From the NCBI GenBank assembly GCA_027563145.1, contig CP071310.1:1-41997 (forward strand): 41,997 nt of DNA, in the 5' to 3' direction. Positions within the stretch are counted from its first letter, which is position 1. The number at the start of each line of letters is the position of its first letter. Below, piece after piece: positions 14,172 through 22,023 of this stretch. The position numbers and the translations under genes are program-made. The notes beneath the pieces are model-generated. The model had not been told where the DNA came from. It made no database searches and saw only the letters and a list, made by a program, of their open reading frames with translations. The stretch comes from Halocatena halophila (lineage in GTDB: Archaea; Halobacteriota; Halobacteria; Halobacteriales; Haloarculaceae).

Positions 14172-17100
14172 CAGTGCTCACCTCCGTCGGCCGCCATCGG
14201 ATCTTGCTTTGACCAGTTCGCGTCAATATAGCGGCCGTACGATCCGTGTTCATCGGGATCGTAACTGAAGATTGAATGTTCACCAGCCGAGAGCGTCACC
14301 CACGCCTCTAACCAGCCTTCGGCGTCGGGATGGTCAACCAAACAACCGGCATGGTTGACGCCTTCATCACCCGCTTTGGACGCCTTTTCAGCAACGAACT
14401 CGATCTGTGGCTCGTTCAGGCCGAAGTCAGCCAACGCATCACGATCAGTCGTGTGGAACAGCTCCGTGGTTTGTGTCTGGTCGCGAATCACGTTCTTGTG
14501 CTGCGCTTCATCAGCATCTTCTGCCGTCGCGAAGTCGCCCGGGTGCTGTGAAACAAACCACAGCCCCGCATCATTGTGCCGCCAGTGACGCGAAGACTCC
14601 TCAAGCCACGAAAGAATCCGCGGCGATTTGAGCAGGTGGTGCGCCTCATCGATGACGAACAGTGTCTCACCAGGTGCGGTTTTCACCGCTTCGTACACCT
14701 CACCCAGCGCCACTGATAGCATCGTTGTCCGGTGATCAGTCTCGCCCATTCCCTCGATTTGCTGCAAATCAAGGTACGTTACGCCTCCTGGCGAAACAGT
14801 AGCATCCGACGGCCCCGTGAGAAAGCCGAAAACGCCATCTTCGGAAAACCCACCCAGCTTTCGCAACAACGCGCCGACGTTGGCCTCGATCTCTTCTTCT
14901 TCGAGCTGGGATCGCACATGCAGGCTGGGGTTCTGGCCGATCTCCTCAACCGCATCGTACACGTCCGACAGCGTCGGCGAGTTCTCAGGCGTGTGCGTCG
15001 AGGGATCATCCGGATCGAGGCCGGCGTCGACCATGCTGGACTCCACTCCATCTCGAATGAGGGGCCGGAGCCGATCGCGGGCGTCATCCGTCTCGCAGAT
15101 GAGATCCAGAATCAAGCCTGTCACAAACCGCTGTTTCGTACGGAACGGGTCGAGGCGATCCTGAGCGGCTGCCTCTGGATCGAGCGACTCCATTCGTAGC
15201 GGGTTTAGCGTCGTTCTGCCGCCGATCGTGATTGTCGAACCGTTCAACAACTCCGTCACGCCTGCAAAGTCGCCCTCGTTGTCGACGAACACCAGTGTTC
15301 GGTCATCCGGATCACTGAGATACCAGCGAGCGACCTGCTTCAGTGTGGTCCAGGTCTTCCCCGAACCGCTCATCCCTAGTGTTAGGCGATGGGCTGGCGG
15401 CGTTGCAAACGGATCGATCGAAATGGCGCGTCCGTTGGTCGGGTTGCGACCCAGCTCGACGCCATCCTCGTGATCGATCGTCGTCGAGGCCGGGGGAAAC
15501 GTCGCCGCGACTGCCCCTGTCCCACAGATTCGCTTTCTTGCCGGCGATGCGTACCGATCACGGCCTGTCGGTGCGCCCGACTGGAAGAGGTCTCGCTGCC
15601 GGTTGGCGTCAGTGATCGGTGTCATGCCCGCACCGGAGAGCACCTCTTCGACATCATCACACGCGTCTTCGAGTGCACGGCGTTTGGCAAGATCCAGGCT
15701 CACCTCATCAGCGTCATATCCACGGTCTATCAGGGACTCTGCACGCTCCATTGCCGTCCGAGTGCCAGCACGGACGGTAACGTAGGTGCTGACCTCCCAC
15801 GGCTGAACATCCGTGTGATGCAGCAGTTTGAAAAACGCAACGTAGGCGTCCATCTCGTCGGCCAGCACGTCCGCATCCAGCGGATTGTTCCCGTCTTTGC
15901 GCTCGACGATCGATGCGTCGATCGAGCCAGCATCCGTTTTCAGCTCTTCTTTCACCGCCTCTGAATCCCTGGACTGGAACCGGTGATGGATTGACAGATC
16001 TATCCCACGCATCGTGTGTAACTCCTTGAGGAACAGGGCTCGGGCTCGCACCGGCCAGTCGGCGATCCAGAACGTCCGACAGAACTGATCGCCGGCAACC
16101 ACCATGTCATCACCCGGCCGTTCGTCCCACCGCGCTGCGCTGATCAGCTCTTTCAGTCGCTCTACATGCCGCTCATCGGGAGAGGGGCCTGAAGCGTTGT
16201 TCCGGGAGAACGTTGAGCCCATGCGATCGAGCACGGCGTTTACCCGCGCAATGAGTCGATCGGACATCGATGGGTCCAGGGGCGGGAGATCCTCTTCCCG
16301 ATCCGATTCTTGAGGCGACTGCTCCAGGTCGGTCGCCATCGTCACACCACCGTCTGTGACTGTCGAGAAATCGTTTGGCGAGCGTGTCCCTGCCCAGTGT
16401 CGTGCCACCACGCGTGCGTGCTCGGTGCCCGAAACCGGCTGAGCTGTCACTCCAGGCACTGCGCTGAACGCTTCACGGAGTGCCTTGAGCCGCCGCTCGG
16501 CCTCGATCTGTTGCTGTTGACGTATCGTCTCCCCGCTGATCCGATTCGCATCCGGCGTTTCGATGTCATCCGGGCCGACCTGGACGACTAGATACTGCTC
16601 CCACTCGGTCGCCTTCCAGCTCTCGCTATCGTCGGGCTCGCCCTCAATGATCGTTCGGAGGTACCCAAGGATGTCGCCGTTCGTCTCTCGCCCCCATCGC
16701 TCCGATAGCCACACATCCCGATACTTCTCGGTGATAGCGGCTGGGTCTGGCGATACTGCCATCGAATAGATCGAAAAGTCGATCTCCGACAGCCGCTGGG
16801 AGCCATCGATCGATCGGCGAAGCGTGTTGACCATCGTTTGAGTCTCGCCATCAGTCTGGAAATCGGTGTTCCGGCCGTTGAGCCGTGCAAACCGCACCAC
16901 ACGGCCGTCTACCATCTCGATCGAGCCGTCGCCAAGGATCTGCTCAACACCATGCAGGCTGGCAGCTCCTGATCGGTCGAGCGGGAGTGACCCAGCTCGT
17001 AACCGCATCGATAGCCATCCACGGATGCGGCCGAAGGATGTCGTGTACGCCGGCGTTGTACGTGTGAGATACGCGCCTACACCCGCTGAAAGTGCTCCAA

Positions 17101-17311
17101 CACCCGCGATTGCGCCACCAATGGATGTGAGGCCATGCGAGGCGATGTAACTTCCACCGATGATTGCCCCCGCTCCGGGGATCAGTGGCGTGATCCGGTC
17201 GACCGGAATTCCGTTGATCCGCATTCCTGCGTCCGTTTCTGGCAGGATCACCTGCGCTGGCGTCTCGTCTGTCGAAAGCTGTGCGTCTACCGCGTCTTGA
17301 TTGTCAGTCAT
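14171..17311 (-). CDS. virB4: VirB4-like type IV secretion ATPase with VirB3-like membrane N-terminus, 1046 residues
   Basis: Main ATPase of the transfer apparatus. Seen: residues about 35-95 hold two hydrophobic segments with a Gly-rich turn (LIPGAGAIIGGSYIASHGLT, IAGVGALSAGVGAYL), like VirB3/PrgI; a long middle part; Walker A GMSGSGKTWTT at about 645-655; Walker B ETLFVIDEAHHLL at about 880-892; and the RHWRHNDAGLWFVSQHPGDF segment that follows in VirB4 proteins. VirB3-VirB4 fusions are known in bacteria. It lies between the VirB6-like gene (39-base gap) and the coupling-protein pair. Length is longer than the usual 800-850 because of the N-terminal membrane part and an acidic tail. Confidence 0.92.
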   Translation of the reverse strand: MTDNQDAVDAQLSTDETPAQVILPETDAGMRINGIPVDRITPLIPGAGAIIGGSYIASHGLTSIGGAIAGVGALSAGVGAYLTRTTPAYTTSFGRIRGWLSMRLRAGSLPLDRSGAASLHGVEQILGDGSIEMVDGRVVRFARLNGRNTDFQTDGETQTMVNTLRRSIDGSQRLSEIDFSIYSMAVSPDPAAITEKYRDVWLSERWGRETNGDILGYLRTIIEGEPDDSESWKATEWEQYLVVQVGPDDIETPDANRISGETIRQQQQIEAERRLKALREAFSAVPGVTAQPVSGTEHARVVARHWAGTRSPNDFSTVTDGGVTMATDLEQSPQESDREEDLPPLDPSMSDRLIARVNAVLDRMGSTFSRNNASGPSPDERHVERLKELISAARWDERPGDDMVVAGDQFCRTFWIADWPVRARALFLKELHTMRGIDLSIHHRFQSRDSEAVKEELKTDAGSIDASIVERKDGNNPLDADVLADEMDAYVAFFKLLHHTDVQPWEVSTYVTVRAGTRTAMERAESLIDRGYDADEVSLDLAKRRALEDACDDVEEVLSGAGMTPITDANRQRDLFQSGAPTGRDRYASPARKRICGTGAVAATFPPASTTIDHEDGVELGRNPTNGRAISIDPFATPPAHRLTLGMSGSGKTWTTLKQVARWYLSDPDDRTLVFVDNEGDFAGVTELLNGSTITIGGRTTLNPLRMESLDPEAAAQDRLDPFRTKQRFVTGLILDLICETDDARDRLRPLIRDGVESSMVDAGLDPDDPSTHTPENSPTLSDVYDAVEEIGQNPSLHVRSQLEEEEIEANVGALLRKLGGFSEDGVFGFLTGPSDATVSPGGVTYLDLQQIEGMGETDHRTTMLSVALGEVYEAVKTAPGETLFVIDEAHHLLKSPRILSWLEESSRHWRHNDAGLWFVSQHPGDFATAEDADEAQHKNVIRDQTQTTELFHTTDRDALADFGLNEPQIEFVAEKASKAGDEGVNHAGCLVDHPDAEGWLEAWVTLSAGEHSIFSYDPDEHGSYGRYIDANWSKQDPMAADGGEH

Positions 17312-17350
17312 TGTTGTCTCTCTGAAAATCGCATGATCAAATGCCGATAC

Positions 17351-18670
17351 TCAGCGGTTGTTCAACCGCTGCTGTTCACGTTCATCGGTCGCTTTCTGTG
17401 CCGTCTGTCTCTCATCCGGCGTTTCTGATGTTGGGCCGTGACCGTCCGATAGCGTCTGTTCATCGTCTCTCCCCTGTTTCCAGGCTGCTGAGGTGTGGAA
17501 TCGTGGGATGACCTGGACCCATCGACGGCGAGGAGTCGCGTTAGGGCCATCCAATGTCCAGTCGTGGATCGACGTTTGTTCGGGCTCAGGTGGCGCACGC
17601 CACTCGTCGAAACGCTCCCTCCCGGTCTCCACTTGCTTGTGCACCTGCCCAACGCGGTCGGACGATTCCTCCACAAACTCCTGCATACGGTGTTGACGGG
17701 GGAGAAACCGTATCGGGAGCAGTAGCACTCGCTCAGCGTATCGGAGCATCATAGCTGGGAATACGACGAACACGAGCAACACGCCAATCACGAACACCAC
17801 CAACCGAAGCACTAGCGAGTTCAGCGCTCCGAGGAGAAACACCAACAGAAACGCAAACGCGCTCTGGAGGAGTTTCGTCACTATCGCGACCGTGAATACG
17901 GCTGTGATTGATCGGCCGAGATGGTCTGCAAGCCGATTATCAATTGTCCGGAGCGGCCAGGCTAGCGGCCAGGCCACAAATCCGAACAAGATCACGCCGC
18001 GTAGGATCACCGCAGCGAGCGCTCCTACTGCAACGGTTAGGGGTTGGATTTTCGCCGCGATAGCCAACACACCTCCAGCTGTAGTCGTTAGTTCGAGGGC
18101 CGACAGGAGCTGCTCCGGGCTCGGAGCCAAGGCCATCGCGACCTGGTCCGTGAGGTGAAGCACGAACGGGAGGATCGTGTACGTCGCCCCCACGAACACT
18201 CCAGCCTTGCCCGCTTTCTTGAGCTCCTGTCGACGGAGGGATTCATCGCTGATCGCGAGAGCGCGAGCACCAAGCCCGAGCATGCACAGCGCGCCTACGC
18301 CCACGCACAGACGCGAGAGTGCGATCAGATCCGGCCATACCCCATTCGAGGGAGCCATCCAACTACCCGGCGACAGTGGCTGGCCGGGCGCTGGTATTCC
18401 GAATATGAGATCCAACAACCGGGCGAGTGCGTCCGTGACCGACCAGGTGACGACGACCCATCCCAATACCGCGAATCCAGCTATGACTGCGAGCGAGATT
18501 CGACGGCGCCGTGGGCCTCCGAAGCTAAATCGGAGCAAGCACCAGGACCCCTTCCCGACCAGCCAGATCGCCTGAATCACGATGGCTAAGAGGATGAACA
18601 CGGCCAACACGATGTGTCCGAAAACTCCTAGCCCCCGGCGCTTCTCCCGAAGTGCTCCCATTGAACTCAC
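17351..18670 (-). CDS. Polytopic membrane protein, VirB6/TrbL-like, 439 residues
   Basis: Probable inner channel component of the transfer apparatus. Seen: about seven hydrophobic helices, including HIVLAVFILLAIVIQAIWLV, SLAVIAGFAVLGWVVVTWSV, VLAIAAKIQPLTVAVGALAA, ILFGFVAWPLAW and a late cluster LRLVVFVIGVLLVFVVFPAM, followed by a hydrophilic C-terminal tail of about 110 residues rich in Arg, Glu and Gln. VirB6/TrbL proteins share this plan but not sequence. The start is either GTG at 18670, overlapping the stop of the VirB2-like gene as GTGA, or ATG at 18661. The gene order VirB2-like, VirB6-like, VirB4 supports the call. Confidence 0.7.
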   Translation of the reverse strand: MSSMGALREKRRGLGVFGHIVLAVFILLAIVIQAIWLVGKGSWCLLRFSFGGPRRRRISLAVIAGFAVLGWVVVTWSVTDALARLLDLIFGIPAPGQPLSPGSWMAPSNGVWPDLIALSRLCVGVGALCMLGLGARALAISDESLRRQELKKAGKAGVFVGATYTILPFVLHLTDQVAMALAPSPEQLLSALELTTTAGGVLAIAAKIQPLTVAVGALAAVILRGVILFGFVAWPLAWPLRTIDNRLADHLGRSITAVFTVAIVTKLLQSAFAFLLVFLLGALNSLVLRLVVFVIGVLLVFVVFPAMMLRYAERVLLLPIRFLPRQHRMQEFVEESSDRVGQVHKQVETGRERFDEWRAPPEPEQTSIHDWTLDGPNATPRRRWVQVIPRFHTSAAWKQGRDDEQTLSDGHGPTSETPDERQTAQKATDEREQQRLNNR

Positions 18671-19101
18671 CCACCGAACGACAGGCGGATGCAGTCAAAC
18701 AATGGGATGCCGATGTACGCGAGCAAACGCTCGGCACTCAGTAAGACTAGCGAAGCACCGAACGCCGGGAAGGACCCGACCAACTTCTGCCGACCCGCTG
18801 CGACCTTCGACGAATCCACACCGCGAATGTCCGATAGCCCGGAAGAAAGCCGGATCAACCCTTTCCCCCCAAACCACATCACCCCGGCTGCCCATGCTGC
18901 TGTGATCAGTGGGGCAGCTTTCGACCCACACACGCCATCCCTGAGCAGGCCGATCCCCGTCTGCTGTGCTGCGACCGGCTCGATGACCGTCACTGCTCCG
19001 ATCAATCCCGCGAACAGTGCTGTTCGAATCGCCAAACGCCCCATTCGGGAGCGTAACGTGTCTAATACCCGTTTCATACCAATCAGTACAACAGTTGCCA
19101 C
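18667..19101 (-). CDS. VirB2-like two-helix protein (copy 1), 144 residues
   Basis: Candidate pilin-like subunit. An N-terminal hydrophobic signal (RTALFAGLIGAVTVIEPVAA) ends in a signal-peptidase-like AxA; then come GVCGSKAAPLITAAWAAGVM with one membrane segment, a polar loop, a second segment ASLVLLSAERLLAYIGIPLF and a closing Cys (FDCIRLSFGG). VirB2 pilins share this plan of signal, two helices and short loops. Copies 2 and 3 (20469-20828, 20996-21370) carry the same Cys-helix-GK/K-LR-helix-Cys layout. The ATG at 19101 sits 27 bases from the nearest CTATAG box, the usual TATA distance. First gene of the conjugation operon. Confidence 0.6.
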   Translation of the reverse strand: MATVVLIGMKRVLDTLRSRMGRLAIRTALFAGLIGAVTVIEPVAAQQTGIGLLRDGVCGSKAAPLITAAWAAGVMWFGGKGLIRLSSGLSDIRGVDSSKVAAGRQKLVGSFPAFGASLVLLSAERLLAYIGIPLFDCIRLSFGG

Positions 19102-19125
19102 ATAAGGGATTGCGCCAAAACACGG

Positions 19126-19155
19126 CTATAGAATTCACTATAGGAAACACTATAG
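19126..19155. promoter_or_regulatory. CTATAG triple array 1
   Basis: Three CTATAG palindromes at 19126, 19138 and 19150, exactly 12 bp apart. It lies directly upstream of the VirB2-like gene starting at 19101; the nearest box is centred 27 bases from the ATG, where a TATA box is expected, so the array may be operator and TATA box at once. Confidence 0.85.
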
Positions 19156-19190
19156 CCACAATACAACCACTCAATACCAAGAATAACAGG

Positions 19191-19220
19191 CTATAGCTTC
19201 CTCTATAGGATTCGCTATAG
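19191..19220. promoter_or_regulatory. CTATAG triple array 2
   Basis: CTATAG at 19191, 19203 and 19215, with 12-bp steps. The last box overlaps the stop codon of the ParA-partner gene. It stands 35 bp from array 1, so arrays 1 and 2 together cover the gap between the partition and transfer operons. Confidence 0.85.
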
Positions 19221-19613
19221 ATCTTGTGTGGCGTGCTCCTGAACGCTCTTTCGGAGCGTCTTGAACTTGTCAGGATCTGCCTGCTGGAAGCCTAGTCGAA
19301 GTGCATAGCGGACCAATTCCGGGCGATTGATTGATCCATCATCATCGATGTCAAGCTGCCGACGAAGCGCTGATCCAATCTCAGCCCGCTGTTCAGGATG
19401 CTCATCGAGTGCTCGGATGAATGCCGCTGTCGGTCCATCCCAGACACTGATCGTCTTCTGTTCATCTCCGGCATCGATCCGTTCGAGCTCTTCAAGAATT
19501 TCATTCTTGAGGCTCTGCTGCTGTTGATTATCGGCCTGTGAATCAAGCCGATCACCATGTGAAGTCTGTCGCTTCAACTCCTCTATGTCGATATCTTCCT
19601 CACTCATGACCAT
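19215..19613 (-). CDS. Small ParA partner, candidate centromere-binding protein, 132 residues
   Basis: Gene directly downstream of parA and overlapping its end (ATGGTC at 19613 lies within the last codons of parA). The N-terminal half is acidic and Gln-rich (SQADNQQQQSLKNEILEELE), the C-terminal half is more basic with SINRPELVRYALRLGFQQAD and KFKTLRKSVQEHA, which could be a ribbon-helix-helix or helix-turn-helix. Small partners of ParA with an N-terminal ParA-stimulating part and C-terminal DNA-binding part are the rule for plasmids. It is the natural candidate to bind the CTATAG arrays that flank this operon on both sides. Two start codons (19613, 19607) are possible. Confidence 0.6.
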   Translation of the reverse strand: MVMSEEDIDIEELKRQTSHGDRLDSQADNQQQQSLKNEILEELERIDAGDEQKTISVWDGPTAAFIRALDEHPEQRAEIGSALRRQLDIDDDGSINRPELVRYALRLGFQQADPDKFKTLRKSVQEHATQDL

Positions 19614-20463
19614 CTCCCAGCCGGTCTAATAGTGCTGAACTCGCGCTCAAGTACGCTGACCGTGCTCGATCTGCTGTTGTCGATGGTTCCTCAATTTCGA
19701 ATGCTGTCCGTCCGCTTTCCGCCGCATAGCGGATGTCCTGACTGTACGGGACAGGTTCAGGGGCTATTGCATTACGGAATTTTTCATCAAAGGTCTCCAG
19801 ATACTCGCGATCAAGCGTCCGGCGTGTATCGACTTTATTCGGAAGGACCAACGCGAGCGAGATTTCGATCCCGAAATTGTTACCGATCTTTTCCAAATCC
19901 TCCCGGAGAGCATCCGCCTGTTCATCCTCGAACGTCCCGGGCTCAACTGGGACAACGACGTTCCTAGCCGCCCAAAGACCGTTGTAACAGATGTTGTTAC
20001 TCAAGCCTGGGAGGTCGATCAAGACAACGTCGTACCCCAACGGATCGACATGGGTATCCAAGAAATCTTCTAACCTACTGTAGCGCTCTTCAGCGTCGTC
20101 GATATTACCCAGTTCAGCATCGAGTGTGTCTAGTCCAGGATGTGCTGGGATAAGATCTGGACCTTCGCCTGTTTCGTGAATTAGCCCCGTCGTGGCTGCT
20201 TCACCGAGCTTCTTTGTGATCGTACTCCACGAATCATCGAACACCGTGCTGATGTTCGGCCAGGCGTCATCCTCCTCGATCTCCTCCTGGTACTCCGACC
20301 ACACCCCGAAGTGCTTCGCGAGATCTCCCTGTTTGCCCGCTAGATCTATGACCAATACCTCAGATCCCTGCTCGTTAAGAGCGGTTGCGAGATGTGCTGT
20401 GCTTGTTGTTTTGCCGACGCCCCCTTTGTCCAGGAATGACGCCGCACGTAGTGTCTTGCTCAT
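19600..20463 (-). CDS. parA: ParA-family partition ATPase, 287 residues
   Basis: Plasmid partition ATPase. Seen: the deviant Walker A KGGVGKTT at residues 13-20 in the context FLDKGGVGKTTSTAHLATAL, the A'-type LVIDLAGKQGDLAKHFG, Walker B YDVVLIDLPGLSNN at about 148-160, and LALVLPNKVDTR later. Length fits plasmid ParA without an N-terminal DNA-binding domain. The start MSKTL at 20463 is chosen over upstream frames since CTATAG array 3 stands just ahead: its middle box is centred 25 bases from the ATG. Partner gene overlaps its 3' end. It should segregate the plasmid by nucleoid-based gradients, as for type Ib ParA systems. Confidence 0.93.
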   Translation of the reverse strand: MSKTLRAASFLDKGGVGKTTSTAHLATALNEQGSEVLVIDLAGKQGDLAKHFGVWSEYQEEIEEDDAWPNISTVFDDSWSTITKKLGEAATTGLIHETGEGPDLIPAHPGLDTLDAELGNIDDAEERYSRLEDFLDTHVDPLGYDVVLIDLPGLSNNICYNGLWAARNVVVPVEPGTFEDEQADALREDLEKIGNNFGIEISLALVLPNKVDTRRTLDREYLETFDEKFRNAIAPEPVPYSQDIRYAAESGRTAFEIEEPSTTADRARSAYLSASSALLDRLGDGHE

Positions 20464-20468
20464 GAATT

Positions 20469-20828
20469 TCAGCCTATAGCATTTACTATAGTGAAGCCTA
20501 TAGCCCAAAAGCTCTGGAGTACCGTACCAATTTGCCGCGAAATGCATGTGGATTGGGCGGATGAACCTAACCAGATAAGATACACTCCCGGAAGCAGTGC
20601 AGCTCCCAGTGAGTACATCGCATCCGAGAATGAAGCTGTCGCAGCTCGAAGCACCGCCTTTCCAACAAAGACGACTGAAACGATTGCGAAGCCCAAAGCA
20701 AGGACTCGTACCGCCCCTCCATTACATAGAACTGCCGTTGCTTCAGGAACACCAACAGGAACCGAAGTTATCGGTTGGAAGGTGTTCGTGATCGATTCTG
20801 CCAAATCCCGATTATAGGTCCTTATCAC
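20469..20828 (-). CDS. VirB2-like two-helix protein (copy 2), 119 residues
   Basis: Small membrane protein related in plan to copies 1 and 3. Seen: VLCNGGAVRVLALGFAIVSV with a helix continuing to VFVGKAVLRA, then MYSLGAALLPGVYLIWLGSS as a second helix, and a Cys in STCISRQIG. The first Cys and Gly-Ala segment matches copy 3 (VLCHGSAPLVRL). The start is probably GTG at 20828; a second GTG at 20840 is also in frame. CTATAG array 4 lies just upstream. Oddly, the last codons (AIGFTIVNAIG) are themselves encoded by array 3, so the coding end and the parA promoter array overlap completely. Confidence 0.6.
   Translation of the reverse strand: MIRTYNRDLAESITNTFQPITSVPVGVPEATAVLCNGGAVRVLALGFAIVSVVFVGKAVLRAATASFSDAMYSLGAALLPGVYLIWLGSSAQSTCISRQIGTVLQSFWAIGFTIVNAIG
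20474..20503. promoter_or_regulatory. CTATAG triple array 3
   Basis: CTATAG at 20474, 20486 and 20498, 12-bp steps, directly upstream of parA (ATG at 20463). The middle box sits at the TATA-box distance. The array also encodes the C-terminus of VirB2-like copy 2, so its conservation is constrained twice. Confidence 0.88.
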
Positions 20829-20841
20829 AGCGAAATTCACC

Positions 20842-20871
20842 CTATAGCATTTACTATAGGGATATCTATAG
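20842..20871. promoter_or_regulatory. CTATAG triple array 4
   Basis: CTATAG at 20842, 20854 and 20866, 12-bp steps, immediately upstream of the VirB2-like copy 2 start. The segment between the array and the start resembles the one in front of parA (CTATAGGSTGAAWTTC), suggesting the two promoter regions are copies. Confidence 0.88.
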
Positions 20872-20929
20872 TCTAAGTGACTGCACCAAATGTACACTCG
20901 AATATTATATTGATAGCAGGAAAATCAGG

Positions 20930-20947
20930 CTATAGCGATAGCTATAG
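20930..20947. promoter_or_regulatory. CTATAG double array 5
   Basis: Only two CTATAG boxes, at 20930 and 20942, again 12 bp apart; the third position is lost. It lies between the stop of VirB2-like copy 3 and array 4. Confidence 0.8.
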
Positions 20948-20995
20948 GAATCTCCAAAGGCCAGAAATATTACGATAGAAAGGCTGAGAGCACTA

Positions 20996-21370
20996 TCACG
21001 CCAAGCATTCGATAATGCTAATTCCCATAACAGGGAAGATTGCCATGAGTGCGACCGTCATAGAGATCCCTGCTAACAAAGAATAGAGTGCGTCACGTGT
21101 TTGAAGAATCTTGTACCGGTTTTTCTTCATCCTGTTCACCCGCGCACTGCGTCCAGCAGGGACTTCCCCAGCCTTATCGAGACCGATCATTGCTCTGAGG
21201 AGAAATTTGAGGACATAGACGACTAGTGCAAGACCGAAGAACAGTGTGGTGAGCCGAACTAGCGGAGCGCTACCATGACAGAGTACCTGCCCAGCTTCCG
21301 AGACACCAACCTGGAGTGTAGAGGCGGGATCAATTTGATATCGGACACCAACGAGAACCTCGTGCAGCAT
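20996..21370 (-). CDS. VirB2-like two-helix protein (copy 3), 124 residues
   Basis: Small membrane protein with the plan of copies 1 and 2. Seen: VLCHGSAPLVRLTTLFFGLA leading into the helix LVVYVLKFLLRA, a basic loop (GRSARVNRMKKNRYKILQTR), a second helix LLAGISMTVALMAIFPVMGI and a closing Cys (IIECLA). The longer basic loop sets it apart. The ATG at 21370 is the conservative start; a GTG seven codons upstream (21391) would lie at a leaderless distance from CTATAG array 6. No signal peptide is obvious. It may be an alternative pilin or a minor channel subunit. Confidence 0.6.
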   Translation of the reverse strand: MLHEVLVGVRYQIDPASTLQVGVSEAGQVLCHGSAPLVRLTTLFFGLALVVYVLKFLLRAMIGLDKAGEVPAGRSARVNRMKKNRYKILQTRDALYSLLAGISMTVALMAIFPVMGISIIECLA

Positions 21371-21410
21371 AGTGGTATTACAAAATATCACAACTAAAAA
21401 CTTTGACCGG

Positions 21411-21440
21411 CTATAGCCCCCACTATAGGATATCCTATAG
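21411..21440. promoter_or_regulatory. CTATAG triple array 6
   Basis: CTATAG at 21411, 21423 and 21435, 12-bp steps, upstream of VirB2-like copy 3. An AT-rich TTTTTAG (minus strand, about 21396-21402) between array and gene could be the TATA box, in which case the array lies just upstream of it. Confidence 0.87.
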
Positions 21441-21545
21441 CCATGTGAGCACCCGAGAGAGCCGCTGGAAGTCAAGAACCACGCAGCTCCTGGCGACCAC
21501 CGCCGCTCGCCCGTAGCGCTCGCTCCGCGCTGCACCGCAGGTGGA

Positions 21546-21581
21546 GACCCAGGCCGGGCGTATGCAAGCCCGGCCCAGGTC
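21546..21581. repeat. Hairpin with eight-pair perfect core
   Basis: GGCCGGGC (21552-21559) and GCCCGGCC (21568-21575) pair perfectly, extended by GACC/GGTC (21546-21549, 21578-21581). The loop and right arm carry a GCATACGC-GGCCTGGG word (minus strand) also found at 8447 and 9644. Confidence 0.7.
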
Positions 21582-21737
21582 GTCGACGATGGTGGACCCC
21601 CGAGTCAAGCATATGCTAGCTCGACCCCCCAGGAGCGTCGAATATCAGATTCCAAATACAGCGATCGGCGCAGCCGATGGACGCGCAGATGCGGCCGAGC
21701 ACCGCGAGGCCGACATCGAGCACTCCGCGACATCCTT

Positions 21738-21797
21738 CACCCCCGGAACCCCGGTGGACATGCAGGCATCCTACGACTGCATGGGAATCCGGGGGTG
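21738..21797. repeat. Nested inverted repeat (cruciform)
   Basis: Outer arms CACCCCCGGA (21738-21747) and TCCGGGGGTG (21788-21797) are perfect 10-bp complements; inside lies a second perfect pair CATGCAG (21759-21765) and CTGCATG (21777-21783). A strong cruciform or RNA stem. Confidence 0.75.
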
Positions 21798-21817
21798 TAG
21801 ATAGTGGTCCCGGTCTG

Positions 21818-21904
21818 ATTGCTAGCAATTTCTGCGTATTTTTATAATACACAGCACTCGCGATCAACAGTCTCAGTAACTCATTGCTAGCAATTGCTAG
21901 TAAA
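21818..21904. repeat. ATTGCTAGCAAT palindromes
   Basis: The perfect 12-bp palindrome ATTGCTAGCAAT occurs at 21818-21829 and 21883-21894, and a third, imperfect copy (ATTGCTAGTAAA) follows directly at 21893-21904. They flank an AT-rich stretch. CTAG words are generally rare in haloarchaea, so three within 85 bp are notable. Confidence 0.7.
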
Positions 21905-21924
21905 TTTTTGACTGGCCAATGTGG

Positions 21925-21954
21925 CTATAGGAATCACTATAGAATTCCCTATAG
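21925..21954. promoter_or_regulatory. CTATAG triple array 7
   Basis: CTATAG at 21925, 21937 and 21949, 12-bp steps, 70 bp beyond the stop of the replication-protein gene. No gene starts nearby in either direction, so this copy is not a simple promoter element. Confidence 0.85.
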
Positions 21955-22023
21955 CATCATGTGAAGGTCTTAGCAGAGAGCCACGGCTGCCGAACGAGGG
22001 CTGTCAACCGTGTTGTTTCCAGG

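Larger units (their letters stand above)
21441..21924. other. Gene-less region with large inverted repeats, candidate replication origin
   Basis: No credible gene on either strand. The left part is GC-rich with stacked hairpins; the right part (21820-21920) is AT-rich and holds ATTGCTAGCAAT palindromes. It is bounded by CTATAG arrays 6 and 7 and lies next to the end of the replication-protein gene. Palindromes, an AT-rich block and a neighbouring Rep gene are what an archaeal plasmid origin would show; not proven. Confidence 0.5.

Noticed and set aside
21616..21867. Leftward frame behind CTATAG array 7
   Set aside because: Begins far from the array and runs through two perfect inverted repeats; no protein-like pattern.
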